Origin: Chrysomallon squamiferum
Taxonomy: Eukaryota; Mollusca; Gastropoda; Neomphalida; Peltospiridae
NCBI GenBank assembly: GCA_012295275.1
Contig: CM022666.1
Coordinates: forward strand, 14,698,440 to 14,762,439
DNA: 64,000 nucleotides
Direction of reading: 5' to 3'
Notes under the pieces: model-generated
The model's database searches: none
Told to the model about the DNA's origin: nothing
The model's input: the letters and a program-made list of their open reading frames with translations, nothing else
Shown: one piece after another, positions 37,950 to 52,126 of the stretch
Layout: every line of letters begins with the position of its first letter
Numbering within the stretch: the stretch's first letter is position 1
Translations under genes and position numbers: made by a program

Positions 37950-38440
37950 ATATTTATATTGCACCTTTTCCATACTAAGTAAGTTAAAGGATTATGTGTA
38001 CAGTGTAAACTAATAAACTAAAATATTAAAATAAATGTAAACATAATGGTGAACATGTTAAAATGGTGATCAACACTGTATAACAATTAACAGACTAGCC
38101 TGAACATTTTAGAATTGGAAAAATAAAACAACTGTATATTGACAAAGTGGATTTGAAAGAAATGGGTCTTTAGTAGCGTTTTAAATGTAGTTTCAGCCTT
38201 CTTGGTGTTACTTAGCTCAGATTATGGAGCTCAGACCTTGATGTTACTTGGGAGTGAGTTCCACACAGTTGATGCAACAAACCTGAAATATCTCTAGCCA
38301 TATGTAGTTCTTAATGGTGACAATAAAATTGACTACTGCAGTTATTTCCTTTCGACTACATTTTCACGACACAGTACTACATATACAAGTGAAAAGCTGA
38401 TATAGATTTAATCTGCAGTGTATTTATTTCATTTTATTAT
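37950..38440. repeat. Old dispersed repeat, unit 1
   Basis: A non-coding block with segments like AAATGGGTCTTTAGTAGCGT and GGGAGTGAGTTCCACACAGT, of the type seen in interspersed repeats of many invertebrates (recognised by pattern only). It recurs near 45,090-45,580 and 52,240-52,730. Confidence 0.45.
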
Positions 38441-39449
38441 TTTTCTTTTCTCTTCTTTTCTCTTCTTTTTTCTTTTTCTTTTCTTCTTAAAATGTTACGA
38501 AAACTGAGGAATGGTCCATTGTTAGTAAAATGCTCAGAAAAGAGGCATTCAAAAAAGTTACTTAAATGAAGAATTTTTGAATACTTCTAAAAGTCAGTCT
38601 AAATAGCCTAATACCCATTAAAATGTGTGGAGTACCTATTAGAGTCAGTCCACACACAACACTGACAACATCCAAAGGAGTGATTGCAGGTAGGGATCTG
38701 GAAGATGTTAGTGAGGAAGACTCAACGTGTCGTATCTGTCAAACAGTACCTTTATTCTGACTTTTAATGTGTCCACTCTTCCAGATTCAGTGAAAGCAGG
38801 ATATTTACGTATTTCTGTTGTACCGTATTCCAAACCGTCACAAACGTGGACATTAACAGATAGCATGTCGTGACAGACAGACACGTGCTCCATGAATTCA
38901 GGTTGACCATGAAAGCAAGACATGTCAAAACTATATGGCACGTACCAATTATGGAGAGAAACACTGCGAACTCGCGAGGGTGCCAAAAGTAGAAATTAGG
39001 GAAAACGGTACAGCGTATCAAAGTAGAAAGGAAACTGTCATTCACTGAGGCTAAAAATGTGGTAGAGTTTTCTTCAGCAGTAGTAACACGTCCCAGCAGC
39101 GTCTGTCTGGAAGAGAGACCAAGAAACAGAGTAAGGATTTTTCTTCAGAAAGATTAAAGAAAGCTGAAAAACAACCTGTTATGACCGATAATCTTTAGAC
39201 AACTGGCTGATATGTATGTTCTAATGGATGTATTAGAAAATCGTCCACAGCCTCGATAATCGTCGAAGCAAACGTTGAATCCCATAGTACCTCCTGATAA
39301 CTAATTCAGTTACTGAGTGGAACTGTCGTGGGCTTAGGCCGATTTTGATGAATTGAGCCTTTCTGTTGTTAAACATAATCCCCTTGCAGACTGCCTTCAG
39401 GAAACTTTTCTTAAAGACACTGATCCTTTTCCTGCTAGAGGGTCTAACC

Positions 39450-40686
39450 CAGTGTTTCTCAACCTTTTTTTACTCTCGACATACCTACGAGCGCATGAAA
39501 CTGTCGCGACACAGTAATAATTTTAAATATTATATGATGAAATCGTAAAATAAATTAAAATATATATATATATGGACTTGTCTGATACAGTTTATTATGT
39601 TAGTATCCCAGAATTGCCACTTACCTAGTGTGAAACTTGTGCCTGGTGTTGTCTTATGACTTCTTGAATATTTGGTCGTATGTGCGATAAGCAAACTCTC
39701 ATTTCTTCTTCAGTGGAACGTAATCTTTCTCTCTTCTTATTTTTTATATTATTTAAGGTTGAAAAGCCCAATTCACACAAATAAGAAGTAGAGAATTGTA
39801 AAAGAACTAACAGGGCTTTTTCAGCTAATGCGGGAAATTCCTTTTGTATTGAAATCCAAAATGTGTCGATATCTACCTCAGAATGCTTCATTTTAAGACT
39901 GCGGTCACTTGAAATGGTAGCCAATTCTTCTTCTTCGCATAATTTAAGCACAATATTAGAAGGAACATCTACAAAAGGATTACGAACCCAGTCGTACTTT
40001 TCAGTGTTCAGCGACGGAAAGTACTGGTCGATGTTTTCTTCGAGCGCTGTCAGATGCTCAACCACGATAGGGATCATTTCTTTAGTGCAGTTAGTACGCA
40101 TTGTAGGAAACATATCAAACTCACCCAACTTTGCTCTGTTTTTCCAAATAACAATTTTCTTTTTAAGGGCAACCAACTTATCTGTCGAAGTTAGAATATT
40201 TTCGTTTCGACCTTGCATATGTTCACAATATTAAGTTGACCAAATATTTCCGTTAAATATTTGCAAAGTCTGTTCTAACTAGCATAATTTCTTAACTAAA
40301 TACACCTAGTTAGCTACATCTCTTTACTAATAAGTGTTTAAGAATGACAATAATTTAAAACACAGCGAAGTTAATTCGGCAATCGGCATTACGCACGCGA
40401 ACAGACGACCAGTGTTGAACAACACCAAACACACAACCTATCACACTGACGTCTCATGGGCAACTGATCGACCTTGAGCGATAGGTGCAAAGGTTGGTGG
40501 CCGCCACTGATCGGTGGACTTTGAATGTGTGCATATTCATTGGAGAAAGGAAGTTCCTTCCTCCAAGGCATATTAGTAGAACATAACACCGAGATTTTTA
40601 CACATTGTCCGTGTTTTCAGGTGTTCGTCACAAAGTTTCGCGACACACCTGAGGGAGCCTCGCGACACGGCGGTTGAGAATCACTG
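39450..40686 (-). mobile_element. hAT transposon, internally deleted (copy 2)
   Basis: Same terminal repeats as copy 1. The left flank is GTCTAACC (39,442-39,449) and the right flank ATGTAACC (40,687-40,694), so the target duplication has two mutations. It carries a short block near 40,508 that copy 1 lacks. Confidence 0.88.
39625..40218 (-). CDS. hAT transposase C-terminal fragment, unit 2, 197 aa
   Basis: Nearly identical to the unit 1 fragment, with only a few replacements (for example DHYF to DQYF); the same hATC region is open. Confidence 0.75.
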   Translation of the reverse strand: MQGRNENILTSTDKLVALKKKIVIWKNRAKLGEFDMFPTMRTNCTKEMIPIVVEHLTALEENIDQYFPSLNTEKYDWVRNPFVDVPSNIVLKLCEEEELATISSDRSLKMKHSEVDIDTFWISIQKEFPALAEKALLVLLQFSTSYLCELGFSTLNNIKNKKRERLRSTEEEMRVCLSHIRPNIQEVIRQHQAQVSH

Positions 40687-41566
40687 ATGTAACCTATCAC
40701 AAATTCGAGGAAACTGAAAACAGTTTATAAAACCATAACTTTATATTCAGTTTATCGCAATCATTTCAGTTTTGACACTCAGGATCTGAAAGAGCTCAAA
40801 GACCAGGGCATATCTCCTTTTATTATGATGGGAGATTTGAGTGGTCATCATATATTGTGGGTGTGTGAAGAGGTTAATAATAGAGGACAACAATTGTAAG
40901 ACACAGTTCTCAAAAAGGACTTGATTCCTTTTAACACTAAGTCACAAATATTTTCATTCTGGAAGCGATACCTTCATTCAGTAGATTTACCCCTTTGTAG
41001 TCGACCAGTTCGTATTGATTTCTGCTTCATCCTTGCGGTTGTGACTACTTTCCAATTTTCTTGGAGAATGACAGACTACCTTCTCTGGTAAAGGTTCATG
41101 GATGGAAACTGACGAAGGGAAATTGGGATTTATTCCGACATCTTCACCAATATGCTATTACAGAAGCTGACAACATCAACCAGTGTATCAAACTGGTGTT
41201 CGTTGCTCTTTATACATCGACGATTTTCAGATTTGCTATCGCTTGTCCGATACGATTATTGTCGAATACGAGTTGCAACTTTGTCTGAATAAACTTTAGC
41301 AATGACCATCTGACAACAGTTTTAAATTCTCAATAATTTAAACGTTACTGGCAATACTGAATGGGGAGCAGATAGAAAGGACATGTTCCGACTCTGTAGT
41401 TTCTTAATACAATCTAAATCGGATTACGGGTCCACTGTATTTGGGTAGGCAACCAGTTGTTAGCTGCAGATGCTAGATCCCATTCTCAACCAGGGTATGC
41501 ATCATCGAGTTCGGACGAGTGTTCTTTTTTCATTAACGCGAATTAACTGTGAGATGTTTATAAACA

Positions 41567-41568
<2 letters not shown>

Positions 41569-41655
<87 letters not shown>
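41569..41655. repeat. (CT)n microsatellite, unit 2
   Basis: About 43 CT units within the 3' part of the jockey remnant; absent from unit 1. Confidence 0.95.
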
Positions 41656-41661
<6 letters not shown>

Positions 41662-42878
41662 CACGTTCATTAAGATTATTAAGAATTAGTTTATTAATAA
41701 GAATAGTCAATGAATGAACAAATTTATAACAGAGAGAGAAAAAATAAGATTGATTTCTTCTCCTGGAAACACATGAAAGGTTCCTGAAAATGCAATAGGA
41801 TCATTTTTAATTTATAGCAATAATAATAATAATAATAAATGAATGAATAGATAAATAAATATTACTTTTACTTATTCCATAAATACAGTTAACATTGATT
41901 TTACCCTCTAATATCTTTGTAAAGAAAGTAGAAGACAGATAAATAGAAAGTAAATTAATCACAAGAATGTGATTTTGTATTATCTGTCTGTCATAACAGA
42001 GTTCTTGCAACATTTTTCTGCCTGTTATAAAGACATCTTGAACTATATAACAGCTATATCATTACGTCACGTGATGGTTCTCGTGTCACGTGAGGATTTT
42101 TATATTTTGTAGCGTAGGTATTATTGGTGTGACTCTTTGTATGTTAAATGATGCAGGATAATGTGTAATAAGTTTATAAAACATATTCGTTTAATAGTAA
42201 AATTAGTGTTGACCTTTTGTATTGTTGTAGATCATCCTAATGTTTAATACACTTTTGGTTTTAATACTGTTCCTAATGAAAAACCAAAGATATAATCATA
42301 ACAAATATATATATAAAACAAATAAATAAATAAATAAATTAAAAAAAACAATAACCTGGCTTTTATTTTTTATTAGTCTTAATTTGATGTTGGTGGCATT
42401 TCGAACTTCGTCATCGAATAAGACTTTATTTTGTTTATAAAACAATTTGGAAGTACATGCATATTCATGGTTTAACATTGATTACAACGATAATTCGAAA
42501 ATATACAGCAATTTAATAATAAAAGGTAAGTTATTATTATAGTTATTACGGTAGATTTAACTTTTACGTCAGTTGACCTACTTAAAATAATAAATGGCGT
42601 TTGTTGCAGCCAGGATTGAGAAACGAACATCGAGTCGCTGTTTTTTTATTACTGTTACCAGGTTTGTAAACTTTGACTGAATTTATGGATTTGCTATAGA
42701 CAAGTAGATAACATGTTTTCAATTTAATTAGGTAGTTAGTATTTAATAGCTGTGTGAGTCAGTAATTTCTCGCACTGCTGTTTAAATTTGTTTGCTATTA
42801 CTGCTGTTACCGTACTACTAGTAATGCCGCTTTTTGCTGTCGTTTTTGCTATTATTATTATTATTATTATTATTGCAG

Positions 42879-44171
42879 AATTATCTAAAACAAGAAAATT
42901 GCTGACATGTCAGTCAAAGAGTAATGTAGAGAGAAATTTTATGTAAGTAACGATTTTTATTTACTTCTAAACATAATATTAATAATGATGATAATGTTGA
43001 TAAAGACAACAATAACATTAAATAATGTATTAAAGAAACAAAAGTTTAATTATCATTTTTTTTATATTGAAAGACAACATTATAATAAAAATTAAATAAA
43101 TTATTTTAAAACGTCTGATTGATTTACTTACATGTTGTAATTAGAAAAACAAGTTTTAAAATTGTATTTGATTGTTAATAGTTGTATAAGTGACAGTGCA
43201 GTTTGTAAAAATTAAATATTTAACAACATATTTTATTTTGACAGTGACAACAATGAAGTTTGCAGAAATGTTGGGAGGAATGTTGTAAAGAAAATACGGA
43301 ATTAATTAACAGAAGAAAACCATAATGGAGACAGGATGAAAGTTATGATGGAGTAACAAGTGACATAAGTTTTAGAGAAAACAAATGTTACATTTGGGAA
43401 AGTGAAATAACCTGTCACATTTTGAAATGTGCAAAACTGAATAAAGTAGCAGCTCAGACTGGAGTCTGTGTGGAGGGACACTGCGATGAGGAACTTCAAA
43501 TAGCTGGAAATAAACATGCTTGTTTTGTTTTTTTTTATTAGCTCTAAAATACACAGAAAAATGTGAAAGTCCACTGTATGACTACAGTAAAAAAAAAAAA
43601 AAACCAAAAAACCCACACTAGTCCACACATCACTTACACTAACGCTAGACAAAGAAACTTGATGTCTGTTTGTAATGAATACACATAATGAACCTGCTTT
43701 GGTGTGAAGAAAACCAAAATGAAGACAGGATGAAAGTTATGAATGGAGTAACAGGTGACAGAGAAAACAAATGTTACATTTGGGAAAGTGAAATAACCTG
43801 TCACATTTTACAAAGTGCAGAACTGAATAAAGTAGCAGCTCAGATTGGAGTTTGTGAAGAGGGACCCTGTGATGAGGAAATTTTAATATCTACTAAGAAA
43901 CATTCTTCGTGTGTTAATTTCTGTAGCTGTGAAGGAAGTGTAATAGTCCAGTGTGACTATAAAACAAACACACTAGTCCACACATCACTTTACACCAGTA
44001 CTAGACAGAGAAAGTAAAAAGCTACACATAACAAACACAGACACTAACACACTTGTGCACACACTGTGTTTGCTGTTTACAGTCCTACTTTGTTTGATGT
44101 GAAAGTGAAAATTTTACCTGATTTATCAAAGAATTCCACTTTGCTCAAACTGATCTCTTCTTTAATTGAAT
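42879..44171 (+). pseudogene. Decayed TRIM terminal exons, unit 2
   Basis: Same structure as unit 1: frameshifted exon-2 copy (42,879-42,942), then two tandem SPRY-half copies (43,340-43,555 and 43,690-44,017). It differs by a few indels in A/T runs that shift frames further (43,530 and 43,595). Confidence 0.8.
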
Positions 44172-44926
44172 GTTTGATACAAAATAAATAAATAAATAAA
44201 TGTGATATTTTAAAACTGTTTTTGTTTTTATTGCTAAATCATATAAATGTATAATGTTCATGTGACAGTTGTCTTATTTTTTTATTCATTCCTACTTTGT
44301 TTCCTTCCTTATATTTACTATTATATTTTTATTTTATTTATTTAATTCTTTATTTTAGGTTCTTCACTCTTTCCTGTATTCTATCATTCACCTAGGTATT
44401 ACTATTTTTTTTTTTTTCATTTATTTTGTTATTCCTAACTTTTTCATTCCTTCATTCTTTCCTTTCTGTATTGTGTTAGTTCTTTCTTTTTTCTTTCCCA
44501 TTGTTCTCTAAGCTTGTATTACATTAATTGTTTCAGATGTTGAAAAATTACTGACTTACAAATTCTATATAGTAATTGTTAGAGATGCATCATTGTGTGG
44601 CAAAATCTGAAACATTCATATTTTTAATTCTCTTGCAATGGTTATTTTTATTTATTTACTGACATATACTTGTACTAGTTATCCAGCATGTAACATATTA
44701 TGCACTGTTTTGTGTTTTGTTTTTTAAAGTTTTCTTTTTCTTCTTAATTTTTAATTTTTAATTAATTAATTAATTTTTTTGATGGGTTGCTTCCTTATTT
44801 CCATCCATTTTGATTCCTTTAGTGGTTCCTTTAAGCTTTTTGACTGAATTACAATACCATTTTTAGTTGTTTCTCTTTGTTTGTAAATTATTGATGACAA
44901 CAGTCATTACCATCTTTATCACAGTC

Positions 44927-44968
<42 letters not shown>

Positions 44969-46594
44969 AATTTTATATTTCAAGAGTTTAAAAATTAATA
45001 GTAATAGTTTACTGCATTTAAAAAAGAGTTATAATAATAATGAACATCCTATATACATCTTACATTGCTACATATTATTTTTTGTTATTATTCCATATTT
45101 ATATTGCACCTTTTCCATACTAAGTAAGTTAAAGGATTATGTGTACAGTGTAAACTAATAAACTAAAATAATAAAATAAATGTAAACATAATGGTGAACA
45201 TGTTAAAATGGTGATCAACACTGTATAACAATTAACAGACTAGCCTGAACATTTTAGAATTGGAAAAATAAAACAACTGTATATTGACAAAGTGGATTTG
45301 AAAGAAATGGGTCTTTAGTAGCGTTTTGAATGTAGTTTCAGCCTTCTTGTTACTTAGCTCAGATTATGGAGCTCAGACCTTGATGTTACTTGGGAGTGAG
45401 TTCCACAAAGTTGCAACAAACCTGAAATATCTCTAGCCATATGTAGTTCTTAATGGTGACAATAAAATTGACTACTGCAGTTATTTCCCTTCGACTACAT
45501 TTTCACGACACACTACTACATATACAAGTGAAAAGCTGATATAGGTTTAATCTGCAGTGTATTTATTTCATTTTATTATTTTTCTTTTCTCTTCTTTTCT
45601 CTTCTTTTTTCTTTTTCTTTTTCTTTTCTTCTTAAAATGTTACGAAAACTGAGGAATGGTCCATTGTTAGTAAAATGCTCAGAAAAGAGGCATTCCAAAA
45701 AGTTACTTAAATGAATAATTTTTCAATACTTCTAACAGTCAGTCTAAATAGCCTAATACCCATTAAAATGTGTGGAGTACCTATTAGAGTCAGTCCACAC
45801 ACAACACTGACAACATCCAAAGGAGTGATTGCAGGTAGGGATCTGGAAGATGTTAGTGAGGAAGACTCAACGTGTCGTATCTGTCAAACAGTACCTTTAT
45901 TCTGACTTTTAATGTGTCCACTCTTCCAGATTCAGTGAAAGCAGGATATTTACGTATTTCTGTTGTACCGTATTCCAAACCGTCACAAACGTGGACATTA
46001 ACAGAGAGCATGTCGTGACAGACAGACACGTGCTCCATGAGGTCAGTTTGACCATGAAAGCAAGACATGTCAAAACTATATGGCATGTACCAATTATGGA
46101 GAGAAACACTGCGAACTCGCGAGGGTGCCAAAAGTAGAAATTAGGGAAAACGGTACAGCGTATCAAAGTAGAAAGGAAACTGTCATTCACTGAGGCTAAA
46201 AATGTGGTAGAGTTTTCTTCAGCAGTAGTAACACGTCCCAGCAGCGTCTGTCTGGAAGAGAGACCAAGAAACAGAGTAAGGATTTTTCTTCAGAAAGATT
46301 AAAGAAAGCTGAAAAACAACCTGTTATGACCGATAATCTTTAGACAACTGGCTGATATGTATGTTCTAATGGATGTATTAGAAAATCGTCCACAGCCTCG
46401 ATAATCGTCGAAGCAAACGTTGAATCCCATAGTACCTCCTGATAACTAATTCAGTTACTGAGTGGAACTGTCGTGGGCTTAGGCCGATTTTGATGAATTG
46501 AGCCTTTCTGTTGTTAAACATAATCCCCTTGCAGACTGCCTTCAGGAAACTTTTCTTAAAGACACTGATCCTTTTCCTGCTAGAGGGTCTAACC

Positions 46595-47833
46595 CAGTGT
46601 TTCTCAACCTTTTTTTACTCTCGACATACCTACGAGCGCATGAAACTGTCGCGACACAGTAATAATTTTAAATATTATATGATGAAATCGTAAAATAAAT
46701 TAAAATATATATATATATGGACTTGTCTGATACAGTTTATTATGTTAGTATCCCAGAATTGCCACTTACCTAGTGTGAAACTTGTGCCTGGTGTTGTCTT
46801 ATGACTTCTTGAATATTTGGTCGTATGTGCGATAAGCAAACTCTCATTTCTTCTTCAGTGGAACGTAATCTTTCTCTCTTCTTATTTTTTATATTATTTA
46901 AGGTTGAAAAGCCCAATTCACACAAATAAGAAGTAGAGAATTGTAAAAGAACTAAGAGGGCTTTTTCAGCTAATGCGGGAAATTCCTTTTGTATTGAAAT
47001 CCAAAATGTGTCGATATCTACCTCAGAATGCTTCATTGTAAGACTGCGGTCACTTGAAATAGTAGCCAATTCTTCTTCTTCGCATAATTTAAACCAAATA
47101 TTAGAAGGAACATCTACAAAAGGATTACGAACCCAGTCGTACTTTTCAGTGTTCAGCAACGGAAAGTAGTGGTCGATGTTTTCTTCGAGCGCTGTCAGAT
47201 GCTCAACCACGATAGGGATCATTTCTTTAGTGCAGTTAGTACGCATTAGAGGAAACAGATCAAACTCACCCGACTTTGCTCTGTTTTTCCAAATAACAAT
47301 TTTCTTTTTAAGGGCAACCAACTTATCTGTCGAAGTTAGAATATTTTCGTTTCGACCTTGTATATATGTTCACAATATTAAGTTGACCAAATATTTCCGT
47401 TAAATATTTGCAAAGTCTGTTCTAACTAGCATAATTTCTTAACTAAATACACCTAGTTAGCTACATCTCTTTACTAATAAGTGTTTAAGAATGACAATAA
47501 TTTAAAACACAGCGAAGTTAATTCGGCAATCGGCATTACGCACGCGAACAGACGACCAGTGTTGAACAACACCAAACACACAACCTATCACACTGACGTC
47601 TCATGGGCAACTGATCGACCTTGAGCGATAGGTGCAAAGGTTCGTGGCCGCCACTGATCGGTGGACTTTGAATGTGTGCATATTCATTGGAGAAAGGAAG
47701 TTCCTTCCTCCAAGGCATATTAGTAGAACATAACACCGAGATTTTTACACATTGTCCGTGTTTTCAGGTGTTCGTCACAAAGTTTCGCGACACACCTGAG
47801 GGAGCCTCGCGACACGGCGGTTGAGAATCACTG
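46595..47833 (-). mobile_element. hAT transposon, internally deleted (copy 3)
   Basis: Same ends as copies 1 and 2. Left flank GTCTAACC (46,587-46,594), right flank TTGTAACC (47,834-47,841). Confidence 0.88.
46770..47321 (-). CDS. hAT transposase C-terminal fragment, unit 3, 183 aa
   Basis: The same hATC region with more replacements near the N-terminus than unit 2. The N-terminal 14-18 residues of the other copies are excluded because the upstream ATG is lost. Confidence 0.75.
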   Translation of the reverse strand: MVALKKKIVIWKNRAKSGEFDLFPLMRTNCTKEMIPIVVEHLTALEENIDHYFPLLNTEKYDWVRNPFVDVPSNIWFKLCEEEELATISSDRSLTMKHSEVDIDTFWISIQKEFPALAEKALLVLLQFSTSYLCELGFSTLNNIKNKKRERLRSTEEEMRVCLSHIRPNIQEVIRQHQAQVSH

Positions 47834-48711
47834 TTGTAACCTATCACAAATTCGAGGAAACTGAAAACAGTTTATAAAACCATAACTTTATATTCAGTTT
47901 ATCGCAATCATTTCAGTTTTGACACTCAGGATCTGAAAGAGCTCAAAGACCAGGGCATATCTCCTTTTATTCTGATGGGAGATTTGAGTGGTCATCATAT
48001 ATTGTGGGTGTGTGAAGAGGTTAATAATAGAGGACAACAATTGTAAGACACAGTTCTCAAAAAGGACTTGATTCCTTTTAACACTAAGTCACAAATATTT
48101 TCATTCTGGAAGCGATACCTTCATTCAGTAGATTTACCCCTTTGAAGTCGAACAGTTTGTATTGATTTCTGCTTCATCCTTGCGGTTGTGACTACTTTCC
48201 AATTTTCTTGGAGAATGACAGACTATCTTCTCTGGTAAAGGTTCATGGATGGAAACTGACGAAGGGAAATTGGGATTTATTCCGACATCTTCACCAATAT
48301 GCCATTACAGAAGCTGACAACATCAACCAGTGTATGAAATTGGTGTTCATTGCTCTTTATGCATCGACGATTTTCAGATTTGCTATCGCTTGTCCAATAC
48401 GATTATTGTCGAATACGAGTTGCAACTTTGTCTGAATAAACTTTAGCAATGACCATCTGACAACAGTTTTAAATTCTCAATAATTTAAACGTTACTGGCA
48501 ATACTGAATGGGGAGCAGATAGAAAGGACATGTTCCGACTCTGTAGTTTCTTAATACAATCTAAATCGGATTACGGGTCCACTGTATTTGGGTAGGCAAC
48601 CAGTTGTTAGCTGCAGATGCTAGATCCCATTCTCAACCAGGGTATGCATCATCGAGTTCGGACGAGTGTTCGTTTTTCATTAACGCGAATTAACTGTGAG
48701 ATGTTTATAAA

Positions 48712-48713
<2 letters not shown>

Positions 48714-48792
<79 letters not shown>

Positions 48793-48949
48793 CACGTTCA
48801 TTAAGATTATTAAGAATTAGTTTATTAATAAGAATAGTCAATGAATGAACAAATTTATAACAGAGAGAGAAAAAATAAGATTGATTTCTTCTCCTGGAAA
48901 CACATGAAAGGTTCCTGAAAATGCAATAGGATCATTTTTAATTTATAGC

Positions 48950-49004
<55 letters not shown>
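48714..49004. repeat. (CT)n (48,714-48,786) and (AAT)n (48,951-49,004), unit 3
   Basis: Simple repeats at the same places as in unit 2, with different lengths. Confidence 0.95.
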
Positions 49005-49007
<3 letters not shown>

Positions 49008-50015
49008 GAATGAATAGATAGATAAATATTACTTTTACTTATTCCATAAATACAGTTAACATTGATTTTACCCTCTAATATCTTTGTAAAGAAAGTAGAA
49101 GACAGATAAATAGAAAGTAAATTAATCACAAGAATGTGATGTTGTATTATCTGTCTGTCATAACAGAGTTCTTGCAACATTTTTCTGCCTGTTATAAAGA
49201 CATCTTGAACTATATAACAGCTATATCATTACGTCACGTGATGGTTCTCGTGTCACGTGAGGATTTTTATATTTTGTAGCGTAGGTATTATTGGTGTGAC
49301 TCTTTGTATGTTAAATGATGCAGGATAATGTGTAATAAGTTTATAAAACATATTCGTTTAATAGTAAAATTAGTGTTGACCTTTTGTATTGTTGTAGATC
49401 ATCCTAATGTTTAATACACTTTTGGTTTTAATACTGTTCCTAATGAAAAACCAAAGATATAATCATAACAAATATATATATAAAACAAATAAATAAATAA
49501 ATAAATTAAAAAAACAATAACCTGGCTTTTATTTTTTATTAGTCTTAATTTGATGTTGGTGGCATTTCGAACTTCGTCATCGAATAAGACTTTATTTTGT
49601 TTATAAAACAATTTGGAAGTACATGCATATTCATGGTTTAACATTGATTACAACGATAATTCGAAAATATACAGCAATTTAATAATAAAAGGTAAGTTAT
49701 TATTATAGTTATTACGGTAGATTTAACTTTTACGTCAGTTGACCTACTTAACATAATAAATGGCGTTTCTTGCAGCCAGGATTGAGAAACGAACATCGAG
49801 TCGCTGTTTTTTTATTATTGTTACCAGGTTTGTAAACTTTGACTGAATTTATGGATTTGCTATAGACAAGTAGATAACATGTTTTCAGTTTAGTTAGGTA
49901 GTTAGTATTTAATAGCTGTGTGAGTCAGTAATTTCTCGCACTGCTGTTTAAATTTGTTTGCTATTACTGCTGTTACCGTACTGCTAGTAATGCCGCTTTT
50001 TGTTGTCGTTTTTGC

Positions 50016-50058
<43 letters not shown>

Positions 50059-50062
50059 GCAG

Positions 50063-51351
50063 AATTATCTAAAACAAGAAAATTGCTGACATGTCAGTCA
50101 AAGAGTAATGTAGAGAGAAATTTTATGTAAGTAACGATTTTTATTTACTTCTAAACATAATATTAATAATGATGATAATGTTGATAAAGACAACAATAAC
50201 ATTAAATAATGTATTAAAGAAACAAAAGTTTAATTATTTTTTTTTATATTGAAAGACAACATTATAATAAAAAATTAAATAAATTATTTTAAAACGTCTG
50301 ATTGATTTACTTACATGTTGTAATTAGAAAAACAAGTTTTAAAATTGTATTTGATTGTTAATAGTTGTATAAGTGACAGTGCAGTTTGTAAAAATTAAAT
50401 ATTTAACAACATATTTTATTTTCACAGTGACAACAATGAAGTTTGCAGAAATGTTGGGAGGAATGTTGTAAAGAAAATACGGAATTAATTAACAGAAGAA
50501 AACCATAATGGAGACAGGATGAAAGTTATGATGGAGTAACAAGTGACATAAGTTTTAGAGAAAACAAATGTTACATTTGGGAAAGTGAAATAACCTGTCA
50601 CATTTTGAAATGTGCAAAACTGAATAAAGTAGCAGCTCAGACTGGAGTCTGTGTGGAGGGACACTGCGATGAGGAACTTCAAATAGCTGGAAATAAACAT
50701 GCTTGTTTTGTTTCTTTTTTATTAGCTCTAAAATACACAGAAAAATGTGAAAGTCCACTGTATGACTACAGTAAAAAAAAACCCAAAAAAACCCACACTA
50801 GTCCACACATCACTTACACTAACGCTAGACAAAGAAACTTGATGTCTGTTTGTAATGAATACACATAATGAACCTGCTTGGTGTGAAGAAAACCAAAATG
50901 AAGACAGGATGAAAGTTATGAATGGAGTAACAGGTGACAGAGAAAACAAATGTTACATTTGGGAAAGTGAAATAACCTGTCACATTTTACAAAGTGCAGA
51001 ACTGAATAAAGTAGCAGCTCAGATTGGAGTTTGTGAAGAGGGACCCTGTGATGAGGAAATTTTAATATCTACTAAGAAACATTCTTTGTGTGTTAATTTC
51101 TGTAGCTGTGAAGGAAGTGTAATAGTCCAGTGTGACTATAAAACAAACACACTAGTCCACACATCACTTTACACCAGTACTAGACAGAGAAAGTAAAAAG
51201 CTACACATAACAAACACAGACACTAACACACTTGTGCACACACTGTGTTTGCTGTTTACAGTCCTACTTTGTTTGATGTGAAAGTGAAAATTTTACCTGA
51301 TTTATCAAAGAATTCCACTTTGCTCAAACTGATCTCTTCTTTAATTGAATG
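50063..51351 (+). pseudogene. Decayed TRIM terminal exons, unit 3
   Basis: Frameshifted exon-2 copy from 50,063, preceded by an expanded ATT tract (50,023-50,060). The terminal-exon copy keeps the TTTTCACAG acceptor of TRIM B, where units 1 and 2 have TTTTGACAG. Then come the two SPRY-half copies (50,520-50,765 and 50,873-51,196). Confidence 0.8.
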
Positions 51352-52074
51352 TTTGATACAAAATAAATAAATAAATAAATGTGATATTTTAAAACTGTTT
51401 TTGTTTTTATTGCTAAATCATATAAATGTATAATGTTCATGTGACAGTTGTCTTATTTTTTTATTCATTCCTACTTTGTTTCCTTCCTTATATTTACTAT
51501 TATATTTTTATTTTATTTATTTAATTCTTTATTTTAGGTTCTTCACTCTTTCCTGTATTCTATCATTCACCTAGGTATTACTATTTTTTTTTTTCATTTA
51601 TTTTGTTATTCCTAACTTTTTCATTCCTTCATTCTTTCCTTTCTGTATTGTGTTAGTTCTTTCTTTTTTCTTTCCCATTGTTCTCTAAGCTTGTATTACA
51701 TTAATTGTTTCAGATGTTGAAAAATTACTGACTTACAAATTCTATATAGTAATTGTTAGAGATGCATCATTGTGTGGCAAAATCTGAAACATTCATATTT
51801 TTAATTCTCTTGCAATGGTTATTTTTATTTATTTACTGACATATACTGACATAGTTATCCAGCATGTAACATATTATGCACTGTTTTGTGTTTTGTTTTT
51901 TAAAGTTTTCTTTTTCTTCTTAATTTTTAATTTTTAATTAATTAATTAATTTTTTTGATGGGTTGCTTCCTTATTTCCATCCATTTTGATTCCTTTAGTG
52001 GTTCATTTAAGCTTCTTGACTGAATTGTTTGTAAATTATTGATGACAACAGTCATTACCATCTTTATCACAGTC

Positions 52075-52126
<52 letters not shown>

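Larger units (their letters stand above)
31550..38487 (+). repeat. Segmental tandem repeat, unit 1 (~6.9 kb)
   Basis: First of three head-to-tail copies. Order: jockey remnant with nested hAT, AAT microsatellite (34,638-34,693), TRIM intron and exon remnants (35,090-37,025), inverted TRIM 3' flank (37,320-37,830), an older dispersed repeat (37,950-38,440). Against units 2 and 3 it lacks a (CT)n tract and a stretch of jockey sequence near 34,440-34,520, and it lacks about 35 bases near 33,580 inside the hAT. Confidence 0.9.
38488..41560 (+). mobile_element. Jockey-like remnant, unit 2 (interrupted by hAT)
   Basis: As in unit 1 but starting at the KLRNGPLLVKC part of ORF1. After the hAT it keeps more of the 3' side: near 41,405-41,480 there are traces of the reverse-transcriptase C-terminal region (SDYGSTVF, then MLDPILNQGMHHRV), deleted or altered in unit 1. 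The polymerase core is absent. Confidence 0.7.
38488..45630 (+). repeat. Segmental tandem repeat, unit 2 (~7.1 kb)
   Basis: Same content and order as unit 1, with few substitutions. The unit junction lies at the end of a TTTTCT-type polypyrimidine run, just before AAAATGTTACGAAAACTGAG in the jockey ORF1. It shares with unit 3 the (CT)n tract and the altered right-hand hAT target duplication, so units 2 and 3 are closest to each other. Confidence 0.9.
45631..48710 (+). mobile_element. Jockey-like remnant, unit 3 (interrupted by hAT)
   Basis: As in unit 2. The ORF1 piece at 45,711-45,905 reads PIRVSPHTTLTTSKGVIAGR, close to the jockey ORF1 pattern with S-S-R-G-V-I. Confidence 0.7.
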